This document shows, piece after piece, positions 1 to 8,450 of a DNA stretch of 64,000 nt; position 1 is the stretch's first letter; the number at the start of each line of letters is the position of its first letter. The notes below the pieces were generated by a model that was given only the letters and a program-made list of their open reading frames with translations, searched no databases and was not told the origin of the DNA. The DNA is from Daejeonella sp. JGW-45 (GTDB lineage Bacteria; Bacteroidota; Bacteroidia; Sphingobacteriales; Sphingobacteriaceae): positions 124,001 to 188,000 of the forward strand of contig NZ_JARKNC010000010.1 in NCBI RefSeq assembly GCF_029360805.1, read 5' to 3'. The translations under genes were made by a program, and so were the position numbers.

Positions 1-54
1 TGTGTGCTGCCGCAAACAAGGGCTCTTTTTCCTGTCAAATCTAGATTCATAGTT

Positions 55-756
55 TTACGATAATACTGAGAAATATTCTTCAAGCTCGCTGAGCGTATTC
101 GAATTAGTTGCAATATCCTTGATGATCCTGCCTTTCTCCATTAATAATATTCGCTCACAAACATCCGTCACATGATTCAGGTCATGGCTTGAAATAATTG
201 TTGTGAGGTTTTTTCCACCACTCAGATCCTTTACCAGATTTTTGAGCCTGATCTGAGTACTCGGATCGATATTGGCGAATGGCTCATCCAGCATGAGAAG
301 CTCTGGCCTTTGAAGAAGGCATGAGACAACCCCTACCTTTGCCTGGTTACCTTTCGAAAGGTCGCGGATGTATTTACCCTTGTTCAAAATCTCTCCGTTA
401 AAGAATTCTGTGTAATTAAGAAGCTTCGAATCGACATGAGATTTACTTAGACCATACAGGCTCCCTATAAAGTAAAAGTATTCCTCAGGTGTCAGGTAGT
501 CAATAAGAAAACCCTCATCCAGGTAAGAGGATGTATAATTTTTCCATTCCTCGGTTTCCGCAACATTTTTACCCTTAGATAATATTTCACCGCCGTCAGT
601 CCTGATGAGGTCTAATATCATCCGGAATAGTGTTGTTTTACCGGCTCCGTTATTCCCGATAAGACCGACAGTTTCACCAGAACGTATCACAAGTTCGGTA
701 ATGTTAACGACTTTAACACCATTATATACTTTCTGTAAATTTTTTACTTCGATCAT
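55..756 (-). CDS. ABC transporter ATP-binding protein
   Basis: ATPase subunit of an ABC exporter, about 233 aa. Walker A reads GNNGAGKTT (residues 34-42), the signature is LSKGN (132-136) instead of the usual LSGGQ, Walker B is LLMLDEP (152-158), and the switch histidine is in ISSHD (187-191). I start it at MIEVKNLQK (756) rather than at an ATG nine codons upstream, because this ATG follows the upstream stop codon (758-760) by one base and has an AGGA about 8 bases before it; the longer form would overlap the preceding gene. It is the last gene of a leftward run behind the DUF5687 permease, which is its probable membrane partner. The substrate cannot be read from the sequence. Confidence 0.93.
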   Translation of the reverse strand: MIEVKNLQKVYNGVKVVNITELVIRSGETVGLIGNNGAGKTTLFRMILDLIRTDGGEILSKGKNVAETEEWKNYTSSYLDEGFLIDYLTPEEYFYFIGSLYGLSKSHVDSKLLNYTEFFNGEILNKGKYIRDLSKGNQAKVGVVSCLLQRPELLMLDEPFANIDPSTQIRLKNLVKDLSGGKNLTTIISSHDLNHVTDVCERILLMEKGRIIKDIATNSNTLSELEEYFSVLS

Positions 757-757
757 A

Positions 758-2269
758 TTATTGATTCCTGAATCCTTCTGCAATGATGTAACGTTTGCGT
801 TTAAAAAGATTAGCCAGCCTGGTCAGCCAAAGGTCCCGGGTCAAAATAAATGCCAGCCCGGTAACTCCAATCAAACCAAGACCTGCTTCGGGATAACCTA
901 ACAAACTGAACGGTAGGTAAATTATGTATGGCGCTATTAACAATGGTATAGAAAGAATAAATTGCGATGCGCCCACTCCTTCCCAGTTCATTGCACTACC
1001 TTTCGTTAAATCGATCCTTTTGTAATTCTGGTTGGCAAAATATAAGATCAAAACGGTATTAACACCCAGATTCCATACGTACATGATAAAATGTACAACG
1101 ATAACCTTCCATCCAAAATAAATATAAGGGATGGTCAGGAGAAAGCAAACAGTTGAAAATATGCTGAAAAGCAAGAATTTCGATTTAAAAAAGTCTCTGG
1201 CATTCACTTTACTTGCCAGCAGGCCGTCAAAATGCCCGCTTTGCCAGCTAAACATAAACTGTCCGTAATTGATAATAAAGATCCCGGTCATGAACATACC
1301 ACAAAAAATAGTGGACGCATATCCAAAGCCCGGTTTGGTGTAAAAGACTAGTCCATAAAGCATGAACATCGCGCACATAGTGATTACAGACTTCGATCTC
1401 TTATTTCGCCAGATGAGTTTGAGCTCATTCGCCGCCAGGTCGCCAACCATGCCAAAACGATCCAGGTAAGGGATTTCGGTACTCGATTTTAGAGATGTCT
1501 TAGACGATTGAAGCTCCTCAACATAAAGATTGCTTTTCAGGTAATTATGGTTGATTACAAACATCGCCAGTGCAAAAAAGACGCTTATGGCAGAGGTTAA
1601 CGGCCGATCAACTATTGTATTAAACAGATCTTTCGAAATAGTTGAAAGGGTAATAGCCTTAAAATAAAACTCGAGTAGCCACACCACGAGCAAGATTGCA
1701 AAGAAGCCCAGCATCCAAAAACCGTTAAGGTTAACCTTGCGTTTCAGCCATAGGCTGAAGAAATGGTTAAACAAGGTGAAACCCAGAATACAGACAGCGT
1801 AACCCCAAAATGGTGGCCAACCATACTGTGTTACAAGTATTTTAAGCAGGAATGGAATTGTTAGAAGCAGCGGTGTAAGATTGAAGACCGTGAATAACGA
1901 AGTGATGGACAAGTAGTTTACTATTTGATTTTTCTTGATGGGAAGATGTAAATATGGCCTTACGCTCAGGGTAGGTAACTCCTGAAGTTGAAAACGAGTG
2001 AGTAAATCGATTAAAAAATAATAAAGAATAAAACTATTAAAGACCTGTAATGGGTCCTCGCCCGGATGTGTCTTTGTCAGGATCTTGTCCATGAAAAAGG
2101 CGACTACCAGGACGTTCAGTAAGAGATAGAACACCAGGACCGCCATTGTGGCCCTGATCGCTAAGCTCTTGCCTTTGTTCCTCGATCTCCAGAACGCTAT
2201 CCACTGCTGAGATAAAAAACTTAAAGTCATTCCGAAAATTAGGAAAATTTCACGGTTTAGTTGTACCAT
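758..2269 (-). CDS. DUF5687 family membrane protein, ABC permease partner
   Basis: Polytopic membrane protein of about 503 aa with roughly ten hydrophobic segments spread along its length, matching the Bacteroidota DUF5687 family as I recognise it. The cytoplasmic N-terminus is followed by a segment with LSVRPYLHLPIKKNQIVNY, typical of this family. Family members sit beside an ABC ATPase and are thought to act as the permease half; here the ATPase begins one base after the stop. The first ATG is used, but the ATG at residue 14 (MTLSFLSQQW, 2230) also fits homologues, which usually begin close to the LxxQWxxFxRS stretch. Function beyond 'exporter-like permease' is inference. Confidence 0.8.
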   Translation of the reverse strand: MVQLNREIFLIFGMTLSFLSQQWIAFWRSRNKGKSLAIRATMAVLVFYLLLNVLVVAFFMDKILTKTHPGEDPLQVFNSFILYYFLIDLLTRFQLQELPTLSVRPYLHLPIKKNQIVNYLSITSLFTVFNLTPLLLTIPFLLKILVTQYGWPPFWGYAVCILGFTLFNHFFSLWLKRKVNLNGFWMLGFFAILLVVWLLEFYFKAITLSTISKDLFNTIVDRPLTSAISVFFALAMFVINHNYLKSNLYVEELQSSKTSLKSSTEIPYLDRFGMVGDLAANELKLIWRNKRSKSVITMCAMFMLYGLVFYTKPGFGYASTIFCGMFMTGIFIINYGQFMFSWQSGHFDGLLASKVNARDFFKSKFLLFSIFSTVCFLLTIPYIYFGWKVIVVHFIMYVWNLGVNTVLILYFANQNYKRIDLTKGSAMNWEGVGASQFILSIPLLIAPYIIYLPFSLLGYPEAGLGLIGVTGLAFILTRDLWLTRLANLFKRKRYIIAEGFRNQ

Positions 2270-2311
2270 TCAGAACGAAGACGATCGGCTAATAGTCTTG
2301 TTGCCCCGGGC

Positions 2312-3592
2312 TTAATACTTGTACTTCCCCTTCCAGAGAAACTTCAAACGTTCCCTGAGTTTTTCTTCCGCCGGATTTTTACCAGGGTCATAAAGCAGTG
2401 TGCCGCTCAACTTGTCAGGCATGTATTCTTGTGCAGAAAAATTATTTTCATGAGAGTGCGAATATTCATACTCCTTTCCGTATCCTATATTCTTCATAAG
2501 TTTTGTAGGTGCATTGCGCAAATGCAAGGGCACCGACTGATCGCCGGTCCGGGCAACCAGCTCCTGGGCTTTTCCAATCGCCTCATAACTGGCATTGCTT
2601 TTTGGCGACGAAGCAAGGTAAGTTACAGTTTGTGATAATATGATCCTTGATTCGGGAAATCCTATAACGTTAACCGCCTGAAAACAGTTGTTAGCAAGTA
2701 GCAGTGCATTTGGATTTGCATTTCCTATATCCTCCGAAGCCAGAATAAGCAGGCGCCGGGCAATAAATAGAGGGTCTTCTCCGCCAGCGATCATTCGGGC
2801 AAGCCAATATACAGCGGCGTTAGGGTCACTGCCTCGGATCGACTTAATAAATGCTGAAATAATATCATAGTGCTGCTCCCCGGCCTTGTCGTAAATGGCC
2901 ATGTTCTGCTGAACATGTTTAAGAACAAGTTCGTTAGTTATAACGATTTCAGGCTTGTTTACTGCATTTACTACGAGGTCGAGCACGTTCAAAAGCTTGC
3001 GTGCGTCACCGCCCGAAAGTCTTAACAGCGCTTCATGTTCTTTGATGGAGATCTTCTTCGTCTTTAAATACTCATCTTCTTTCAGGGCTTTGTTTAAAAG
3101 CTCAACCAGGTCACCTTCCGAAAGATTTTGTAAAATATAAACCTGGCTCCGGGACAGCAGGGCTGATATAACTTCAAAAGAAGGATTTTCTGTCGTAGCG
3201 CCTATCAGTGTAACAAGGCCCCGTTCTACCGCGCCCAGCAACGAATCCTGCTGGGATTTGGAGAAGCGGTGAATCTCATCGATAAACAAAATGGGCAGGT
3301 TTTCATTCTCATCCTTGAGCCTTGACGCCTTTTCAATTACTTCCCTAATGTCTTTTACGCCTGAGTTAATCGCGCTAAGACTAAAAAACGGCCGGTTTAG
3401 TTGCTTTGATATAATAAAGGCCAGGGTTGTCTTTCCAACTCCCGGCGGACCCCATAGAATGAGGGACGGCAGGTTACCACTCTCTATCGCCAGGCGCAGA
3501 ATAGCGTCTTGGCCGACCAGGTGCTTTTGTCCCACATAGTCGTTTAGACCCGTTGGACGCATTCGTTCTGCAAGAGGAGGAATAGTTGCCAT
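2312..3592 (-). CDS. rarA: RarA/MgsA-type AAA+ ATPase (replication-associated recombination protein A)
   Basis: AAA+ ATPase of the clamp-loader-like RarA/MgsA/WRNIP1 family, 426 aa, the usual full length. Walker A is GPPGVGKTT (48-56), Walker B is LFIDEIH (102-108), sensor 1 is GATTENPSF (131-139), and the C-terminal half has the family's tetramerisation region with the conserved YxxARMIAGGEDPLFIARR-type stretch. It acts at stalled or gapped replication forks together with SSB and polymerase. The start codon directly abuts the stop of the cyanophycin synthetase gene (3593), so the two are probably on one transcript. That pairing looks like a convenience of gene order rather than a shared pathway. 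Confidence 0.96.
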   Translation of the reverse strand: MATIPPLAERMRPTGLNDYVGQKHLVGQDAILRLAIESGNLPSLILWGPPGVGKTTLAFIISKQLNRPFFSLSAINSGVKDIREVIEKASRLKDENENLPILFIDEIHRFSKSQQDSLLGAVERGLVTLIGATTENPSFEVISALLSRSQVYILQNLSEGDLVELLNKALKEDEYLKTKKISIKEHEALLRLSGGDARKLLNVLDLVVNAVNKPEIVITNELVLKHVQQNMAIYDKAGEQHYDIISAFIKSIRGSDPNAAVYWLARMIAGGEDPLFIARRLLILASEDIGNANPNALLLANNCFQAVNVIGFPESRIILSQTVTYLASSPKSNASYEAIGKAQELVARTGDQSVPLHLRNAPTKLMKNIGYGKEYEYSHSHENNFSAQEYMPDKLSGTLLYDPGKNPAEEKLRERLKFLWKGKYKY

Positions 3593-6208
3593 TTACATTC
3601 CCATTTCTTTATCCTGGTAATCCTGTACATGCTTGAGGGCATTGGTTACCGAATCTGATATAATTGAGATAAGGGATCCCGGTGTTGCATTTTTTATAGC
3701 ATGTTCAAAAGCCTTTTCACCCTCATTGATCACGGTTATATTAATGCCGGGTTTTATCTCACGCAGTCCTTTAGTTATGAGGGTGACCATATCTTCACGG
3801 GTCCTGCCACGCATGTATTTTTCCTGACAGATTATCACTTCGTCAAACATTTTAGCAGATATCCTGCCTATCTCGCAAATGTCATCATCCCGCCTGTCGC
3901 CTGTCGCAGAAATAACTCCGACACTCTTTTTGATATCGAGCGTGGATAGAAATTCACGTATACCATTCAGACCATCCGGATTGTGCGCGTGATCCACCAG
4001 AATCCTGAACTCTTTCATCTTAAACATATTCATACGTCCGGGTGTATGAGCTGTTGATGGTATAAATGTCTCAAGAGAAAGCCGTATGTCCTCAATTTTG
4101 AATCCCCAAACAAAGGCGGCAAGACTTGCTGCGAGGGCGTTCTCGGTCATAAAGCCAACGGTTCCGTTAAAAGTGATTGGAATGTGCGTGACCTTCTCTA
4201 TGCGTATCTTCCAGTCGCCTTTCATAATTGTTATGTATCCGTTTTCATAAACAGCGGCAATGCCGCCTTTACGGCAGTGCTCTTTAACAACCGGATTTCT
4301 TTCGTCCATAGTGAAGTAGGCGAGGTTACAATGAACATTTTTGCCGATTTTAACACAATATTTGTTATCAGCGTTCAGAATTGCCCATCCCTCGCTCCTG
4401 ACCGATTTTACAATCACTTCTTTCACCCTGGAAAGATCTTCAAGAGTATGTATATCGGAGATACCCAGATGGTCTTCCTGTATGTTGGTGATCACAGCGA
4501 TATCACAGTGTCCAAAGCCCAGGCCGGAGCGCAGGATACCTCCACGTGCAGTTTCAAGGACAGCAAACTCGACCGTAGGATCTTTCAGAACGAACTCAGC
4601 ACTTAAGGGGCCGGTGGTATCACCCTTAAGCAACATGGAATTCTGGATATACACTCCATCAGAGGTAGTATATCCAACCCTATATCCATTATTTTTCACA
4701 ATATGTGCGATCAGACGTGTTGTTGTAGTTTTACCGTTAGTACCGGTTATTGCTATGATCGGGATGCGGGCTGATTTACCGGGCGGATAAAGCATGTCAA
4801 TTACCGGGGCCGCGACGTTTCTTGGAAGCCCCTCACTCGGGGCCAGATGCATTCGGAATCCTGGTGCGGCGTTTACCTCGAGTACCACACCGCCATTGTC
4901 GGTAAGCAGTTCTGTCAGGTTCTCAGCCATAATATCGATTCCGCAAATATCCAAGCCGATTACGCGGGCAATTCGTTCGCACATGAAGACATTCTGAGGA
5001 TGCACAAGGTCAGTCACATCAATAGACGTACCGCCGGTACTCAGATTGGCCGTTGACTTCAAGTAGATGATCTCACTGGCACCTGGTATACTTTCAAGAG
5101 TATATCCTTTTTTTTCAAGCAGGTCAAGCGTATCGCGGTCCACGCTAATTTCCGTCAGCACGTTCTCATGTCCGTATCCCCGTCTTGGATCGCTGTTTTC
5201 CATGTCGATAAGTTGCTGGATAGTATTTGCCCCGTCACCAATTATATGAGCGGGCACACGCTGGGCAGCCGCAACCATCCGGTTGTCTATAACCAGGACC
5301 CTAAAATCGTGACCTGTTATAAATCGCTCGGCAATAACCCGGTGAGAGTATTTCTGAGCAAATGCGAATGCAGCCACAGCTTCTTCACGCGTCTTGACGT
5401 TAATACTGGCCCCCTTACCGTGATTGCCGTTTAGTGGCTTAAAAACCAGCGGAAAGCCTATATTTTTTATAACCTCGTCGAGGTCTCCCTCTGAGGATAT
5501 TGTAGAGCCCTTAGCCACAGGTATTGCCTGTTCGGTAAGAATACGCTTTGTTTCATCTTTATTTCCTGCAATATCCACGGCTATGCTGCTGGTCTTGTCT
5601 GTCATGGTAGCCCTGAACCTTACCTGGTTTTTCCCATAGCCCAGCTGGACGAGCGAACTGCTGTTCAGGCGGATGAAAGGAATGTTCCGGGCAACCGCTT
5701 CATCTACTATCGAAGCTGTGCTGGGACCAAAGCGTTCGCGTTCGCGCATTTTTTTCATCGTCATGATATCATGGTCAATATCATAATCAGCGCCGTCTAT
5801 AACCGCCTGGGCAATTCTCACCGAAGCTTCCGCCGCATAAACACCTACTTTTTCTTCGATGTAGTTAAACACAACATTATAGATTCCGGAGGTTTTGGTC
5901 TCCCGCGTCCTGCCAAAACCCGTTTCCATCCCAGCAAGGGTTTGGAGTTCAAGCGCTATATGCTCAATGACATGGCCCATCCATGTTCCTTCTTCAACGC
6001 GTTCGAAAAAACCACCTTCATGACCCGGCGAACACCGGTGCGTATATAAGCTCGGGATAAGTTTTTCAATCCTGTCGCGGAAACCCTCAATCTTATTAGT
6101 CGGACTTTGCTCGAGCTCCTCAAGGTCTAAACGCATCTGAATTAATTTCCGGCGTCTCGCTGACCAAATGTTCGGACCTTTTAGCACCTGTATACCTAGT
6201 ATTTTCAT
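3593..6208 (-). CDS. cphA: Cyanophycin synthetase (CphA1 type)
   Basis: Makes cyanophycin, a polymer with an aspartate backbone and arginine on each beta-carboxyl, by two ATP-dependent ligations. 871 aa, the normal CphA1 length. The N-terminal domain (1-160) contains H-R-C-S-P-G-H-E near 57-64 and GHVIEH (78-83), an HxxEH arrangement resembling the primer-generating hydrolytic site described in some CphA1 enzymes. An ATP-grasp domain follows (about 215-475; KPLNGNHGKGASI at 257-269, LEVNAAPGFRMH at 443-454), then a Mur-ligase-like domain with P-loop GTNGKTTTT (489-497). All three regions look intact. Divergent from cyanophycinase across 367 bp. Storage of nitrogen, carbon and energy is the expected role. 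Confidence 0.96.
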   Translation of the reverse strand: MKILGIQVLKGPNIWSARRRKLIQMRLDLEELEQSPTNKIEGFRDRIEKLIPSLYTHRCSPGHEGGFFERVEEGTWMGHVIEHIALELQTLAGMETGFGRTRETKTSGIYNVVFNYIEEKVGVYAAEASVRIAQAVIDGADYDIDHDIMTMKKMRERERFGPSTASIVDEAVARNIPFIRLNSSSLVQLGYGKNQVRFRATMTDKTSSIAVDIAGNKDETKRILTEQAIPVAKGSTISSEGDLDEVIKNIGFPLVFKPLNGNHGKGASINVKTREEAVAAFAFAQKYSHRVIAERFITGHDFRVLVIDNRMVAAAQRVPAHIIGDGANTIQQLIDMENSDPRRGYGHENVLTEISVDRDTLDLLEKKGYTLESIPGASEIIYLKSTANLSTGGTSIDVTDLVHPQNVFMCERIARVIGLDICGIDIMAENLTELLTDNGGVVLEVNAAPGFRMHLAPSEGLPRNVAAPVIDMLYPPGKSARIPIIAITGTNGKTTTTRLIAHIVKNNGYRVGYTTSDGVYIQNSMLLKGDTTGPLSAEFVLKDPTVEFAVLETARGGILRSGLGFGHCDIAVITNIQEDHLGISDIHTLEDLSRVKEVIVKSVRSEGWAILNADNKYCVKIGKNVHCNLAYFTMDERNPVVKEHCRKGGIAAVYENGYITIMKGDWKIRIEKVTHIPITFNGTVGFMTENALAASLAAFVWGFKIEDIRLSLETFIPSTAHTPGRMNMFKMKEFRILVDHAHNPDGLNGIREFLSTLDIKKSVGVISATGDRRDDDICEIGRISAKMFDEVIICQEKYMRGRTREDMVTLITKGLREIKPGINITVINEGEKAFEHAIKNATPGSLISIISDSVTNALKHVQDYQDKEMGM

Positions 6209-6575
6209 CTTTTAAAATTGTCTTCGGCTTTAACATACCTGTCGGTAGGAAGGATGTGCCCGAGCTTGCTTGATTTGATTTGTAATGATTAGTTAAAAAA
6301 TTTCACACTATTTCCCGTTGGAATGGTTGTTGGAGTTAGATAAGTATGAAAACCAGTGTTAAGATATAAAGTTTCACCTGATAATGAAATTTTAAGAGGA
6401 AGATTTACGAGTCCCGAATAGAGCTTGGGGACCGGGGCTTCTAATAAACAGAGTCATATCTGATATTATATCGCTCACGCCTGTTGTGATTGTGGAAAAG
6501 TTTAATAAGTAATGCTTAAACTTCTTATACCCTGAATTTATATTTAGGTTTTTCTTTTGATAATATGTAATTACT
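6209..6575. promoter_or_regulatory. Divergent intergenic region between cphA and cphB
   Basis: 367 bp separate the divergent cyanophycin synthetase and cyanophycinase genes, so both promoters should lie here. No perfect TAnnTTTG box was found in either direction; the closest on the + strand is TATATTTA at about 6538-6545, 30 bases before the cphB start. No palindromic ARG-box-like site was convincing. A 66-codon reading frame on the minus strand (6392-6592) overlaps the cphB start and has no recognisable features, so it is not called. Confidence 0.5.
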
Positions 6576-7487
6576 ATGGTTCCAAAGGGCAAACTCGTTA
6601 TTATAGGTGGTGCAGTAGATCTGGGAAGTTCATTAAGCTATAACGAAAACATCAGCCACCCGCATTATATAAAGTTCTTTGAACAGGGGATACTCAGGCG
6701 TGTAATTGTTGAGTCAGCAAAAGCAGAAGATTCTGTTGTTGAAGTTATCACCACCGCGTCTCAAATCCCCGATATCGTTGGTACAGAGTATATTAAATCA
6801 TTTAATCAGCTTCAGGTCAATAATGTAAACGTTCTTGATATCAGATCACGCACCGACGCCGCCAATCAGGAATATCTTGATAGGATAAGCAAGGCCGATG
6901 TTGTTATGTTTACCGGTGGCGATCAGCTGCGGCTTAGCTCGATATTTGGCGGAACAAAATTTCTCCAGATCCTTAAAAAACGTTATCGGGAAGAGGATTT
7001 TCTTGTAGCCGGTACATCTGCTGGTGCTGCTGCGGCTTCTACGAATATGATCTACCGGGGAAGCAGCAGTGAAGCTCTTGTTAAAGGCGAGGTGCAGATA
7101 ACAGCCGGGCTTGGATTTATCGATTCAGTTATTGTGGATACTCATTTTGTTCAGCGCGGACGTATCGGGAGGCTTTTTTACGCTGTGGCCAGCAATCCCG
7201 GTATGTTGGGTATTGGCTTGGGCGAGGATGCCGGCCTTCTGATTACAGAAGGTAACTGGCTTGAGGCGATTGGTTCGGGCTTAACCATTCTTGTTGACGG
7301 ACGATATATTAATGAAACCAGTATTTACGATGTCGAAATCGGATCGCCGGTTTCAATTGATGGCCTGCGTGTTCATGTAATGTCGCTTTTCGATAAGTAT
7401 GATCTCGAGAAGCATGAACTGGCGATTAAGAAAGCATTAAAAGTTGAAGAGGGTGTGTTCCTGAAAGTTAAAGATTACGATAGTTAA
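6576..7487 (+). CDS. cphB: Cyanophycinase
   Basis: Serine exopeptidase of the S51/class I glutamine-amidotransferase-like fold that releases beta-Asp-Arg dipeptides from cyanophycin. 303 aa. The nucleophile elbow GTSAGA (146-151) gives Ser148; FTGGDQLRL (112-120) and the downstream VDTHFVQRGR stretch, which supplies the expected histidine, are the other family signatures. There is no signal peptide, so it is the intracellular type rather than the secreted form used to feed on external cyanophycin. The stop codon overlaps the start of the isoaspartyl peptidase by one base (TAATG), showing tight co-expression with the next step of the pathway. Confidence 0.96.
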   Translation: MVPKGKLVIIGGAVDLGSSLSYNENISHPHYIKFFEQGILRRVIVESAKAEDSVVEVITTASQIPDIVGTEYIKSFNQLQVNNVNVLDIRSRTDAANQEYLDRISKADVVMFTGGDQLRLSSIFGGTKFLQILKKRYREEDFLVAGTSAGAAAASTNMIYRGSSSEALVKGEVQITAGLGFIDSVIVDTHFVQRGRIGRLFYAVASNPGMLGIGLGEDAGLLITEGNWLEAIGSGLTILVDGRYINETSIYDVEIGSPVSIDGLRVHVMSLFDKYDLEKHELAIKKALKVEEGVFLKVKDYDS

Positions 7488-8335
7488 TGGATTCGAAGGT
7501 TATTATACATGGTGGGTTTTTCAGTGAGTCGCTTACAAACCAGGAAATCAAAGCGGCTAAGCAGCAGGCGCTTGGCGATATTGTGAAACAATCTTATGAA
7601 TACCTGCAGACCCATACAGCTTTAGAAACATCGGTCTTCGCCGTTTCCCTTCTTGAGGACTGTGATCTTTTTAATGCCGGCCTGGGATCACAGATTCAAA
7701 GCGACGGCAAGATCAGGTTAAGCGCCAGCCTGATGGATGGAAAAAGCCAGAAGTTCGCCGGTGTTATAAATGTAGAGGATGTTAAGAACGCAATTCAGGT
7801 TGCTGAAAAGCTAATGTTTGAGGAAGACCGCGTTCTTAGTGACAATGGAGCACTAGAATACGCCCGTCAAAATGGCTTCGGCTATTTTAATCCCGAAACA
7901 CCGCAACGCCGCAGAGAATACGAGCAAAAGCTGAATGCCTCAATTGGTTTAGGTACAGTGGGCTGTGTTGCATTAGATATCGAGGGGAATATTGCAGCCG
8001 CAACTTCAACGGGTGGTAAGGGGTTTGAGATACCCGGCAGGGTAAGCGACTCTGCTACAGTAGCCGGTAATTTTGCCAATACCATGGCCGGTATCTCCTG
8101 TACCGGTGTCGGCGAAGATATTGTCAGCGCTGGCTTATCAGTAAAAATTGTTACCCGGGTTACAGATGGAATGAGCCTTGAAGAAGCATCCCGAAAGTCC
8201 TTTGAGGAACTCAAACCATATAATGGCTTTGCAGGCATCATAGGCATAACATCGCGAGGCGAAATGTATCACACCGACTCCCATCCTTATATGGTATGGG
8301 CATCTTACGACACTGAATTGTCAGTTTTTAGCTGA
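7487..8335 (+). CDS. iaaA: Isoaspartyl peptidase / plant-type L-asparaginase (Ntn hydrolase)
   Basis: Ntn-hydrolase that self-cleaves before a threonine and hydrolyses beta-aspartyl peptides; beta-Asp-Arg from cyanophycin is the likely substrate because the gene is translationally coupled to cyanophycinase. 282 aa, a little shorter than typical family members (about 310-320 aa). The autocleavage site is Gly156-Thr157 in GLGTVGCVALD; FNAGLGSQIQSDGKIRLSAS and the C-terminal GGKGFEIPGRVSDS stretch (substrate arginine and serine) match the family. The usual EMDAxxMDG motif reads LSASLMDG, and the N-terminal HGGAG reads HGGFF, so specificity could be shifted from general asparaginases. No signal peptide. 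Confidence 0.9.
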   Translation: MDSKVIIHGGFFSESLTNQEIKAAKQQALGDIVKQSYEYLQTHTALETSVFAVSLLEDCDLFNAGLGSQIQSDGKIRLSASLMDGKSQKFAGVINVEDVKNAIQVAEKLMFEEDRVLSDNGALEYARQNGFGYFNPETPQRRREYEQKLNASIGLGTVGCVALDIEGNIAAATSTGGKGFEIPGRVSDSATVAGNFANTMAGISCTGVGEDIVSAGLSVKIVTRVTDGMSLEEASRKSFEELKPYNGFAGIIGITSRGEMYHTDSHPYMVWASYDTELSVFS

Positions 8336-8368
8336 TTTTTCTACCCCGGATAATTTTAAAATTCTTCG

Positions 8369-8376
8369 TACGTTTG
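8369..8376 (+). promoter_or_regulatory. Candidate Bacteroidota -7 box (TACGTTTG)
   Basis: Perfect match to TAnnTTTG, 75 bases before the TPR protein start. No TTTG-like -33 element at the expected spacing, so this is tentative. Confidence 0.35.
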
Positions 8377-8450
8377 ATAGGTTCAGTATTGAACTGAAAT
8401 TGAGAAGATTAATTCCCGGCTGACCACCGGCTAACCATTAGTATTTCGTA

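Noticed and set aside
6392-6592. 66-codon reading frame on the minus strand in the cphA-cphB gap
   Set aside because: It overlaps the start of cphB, has no hydrophobic or domain signal, and composition is like non-coding sequence.
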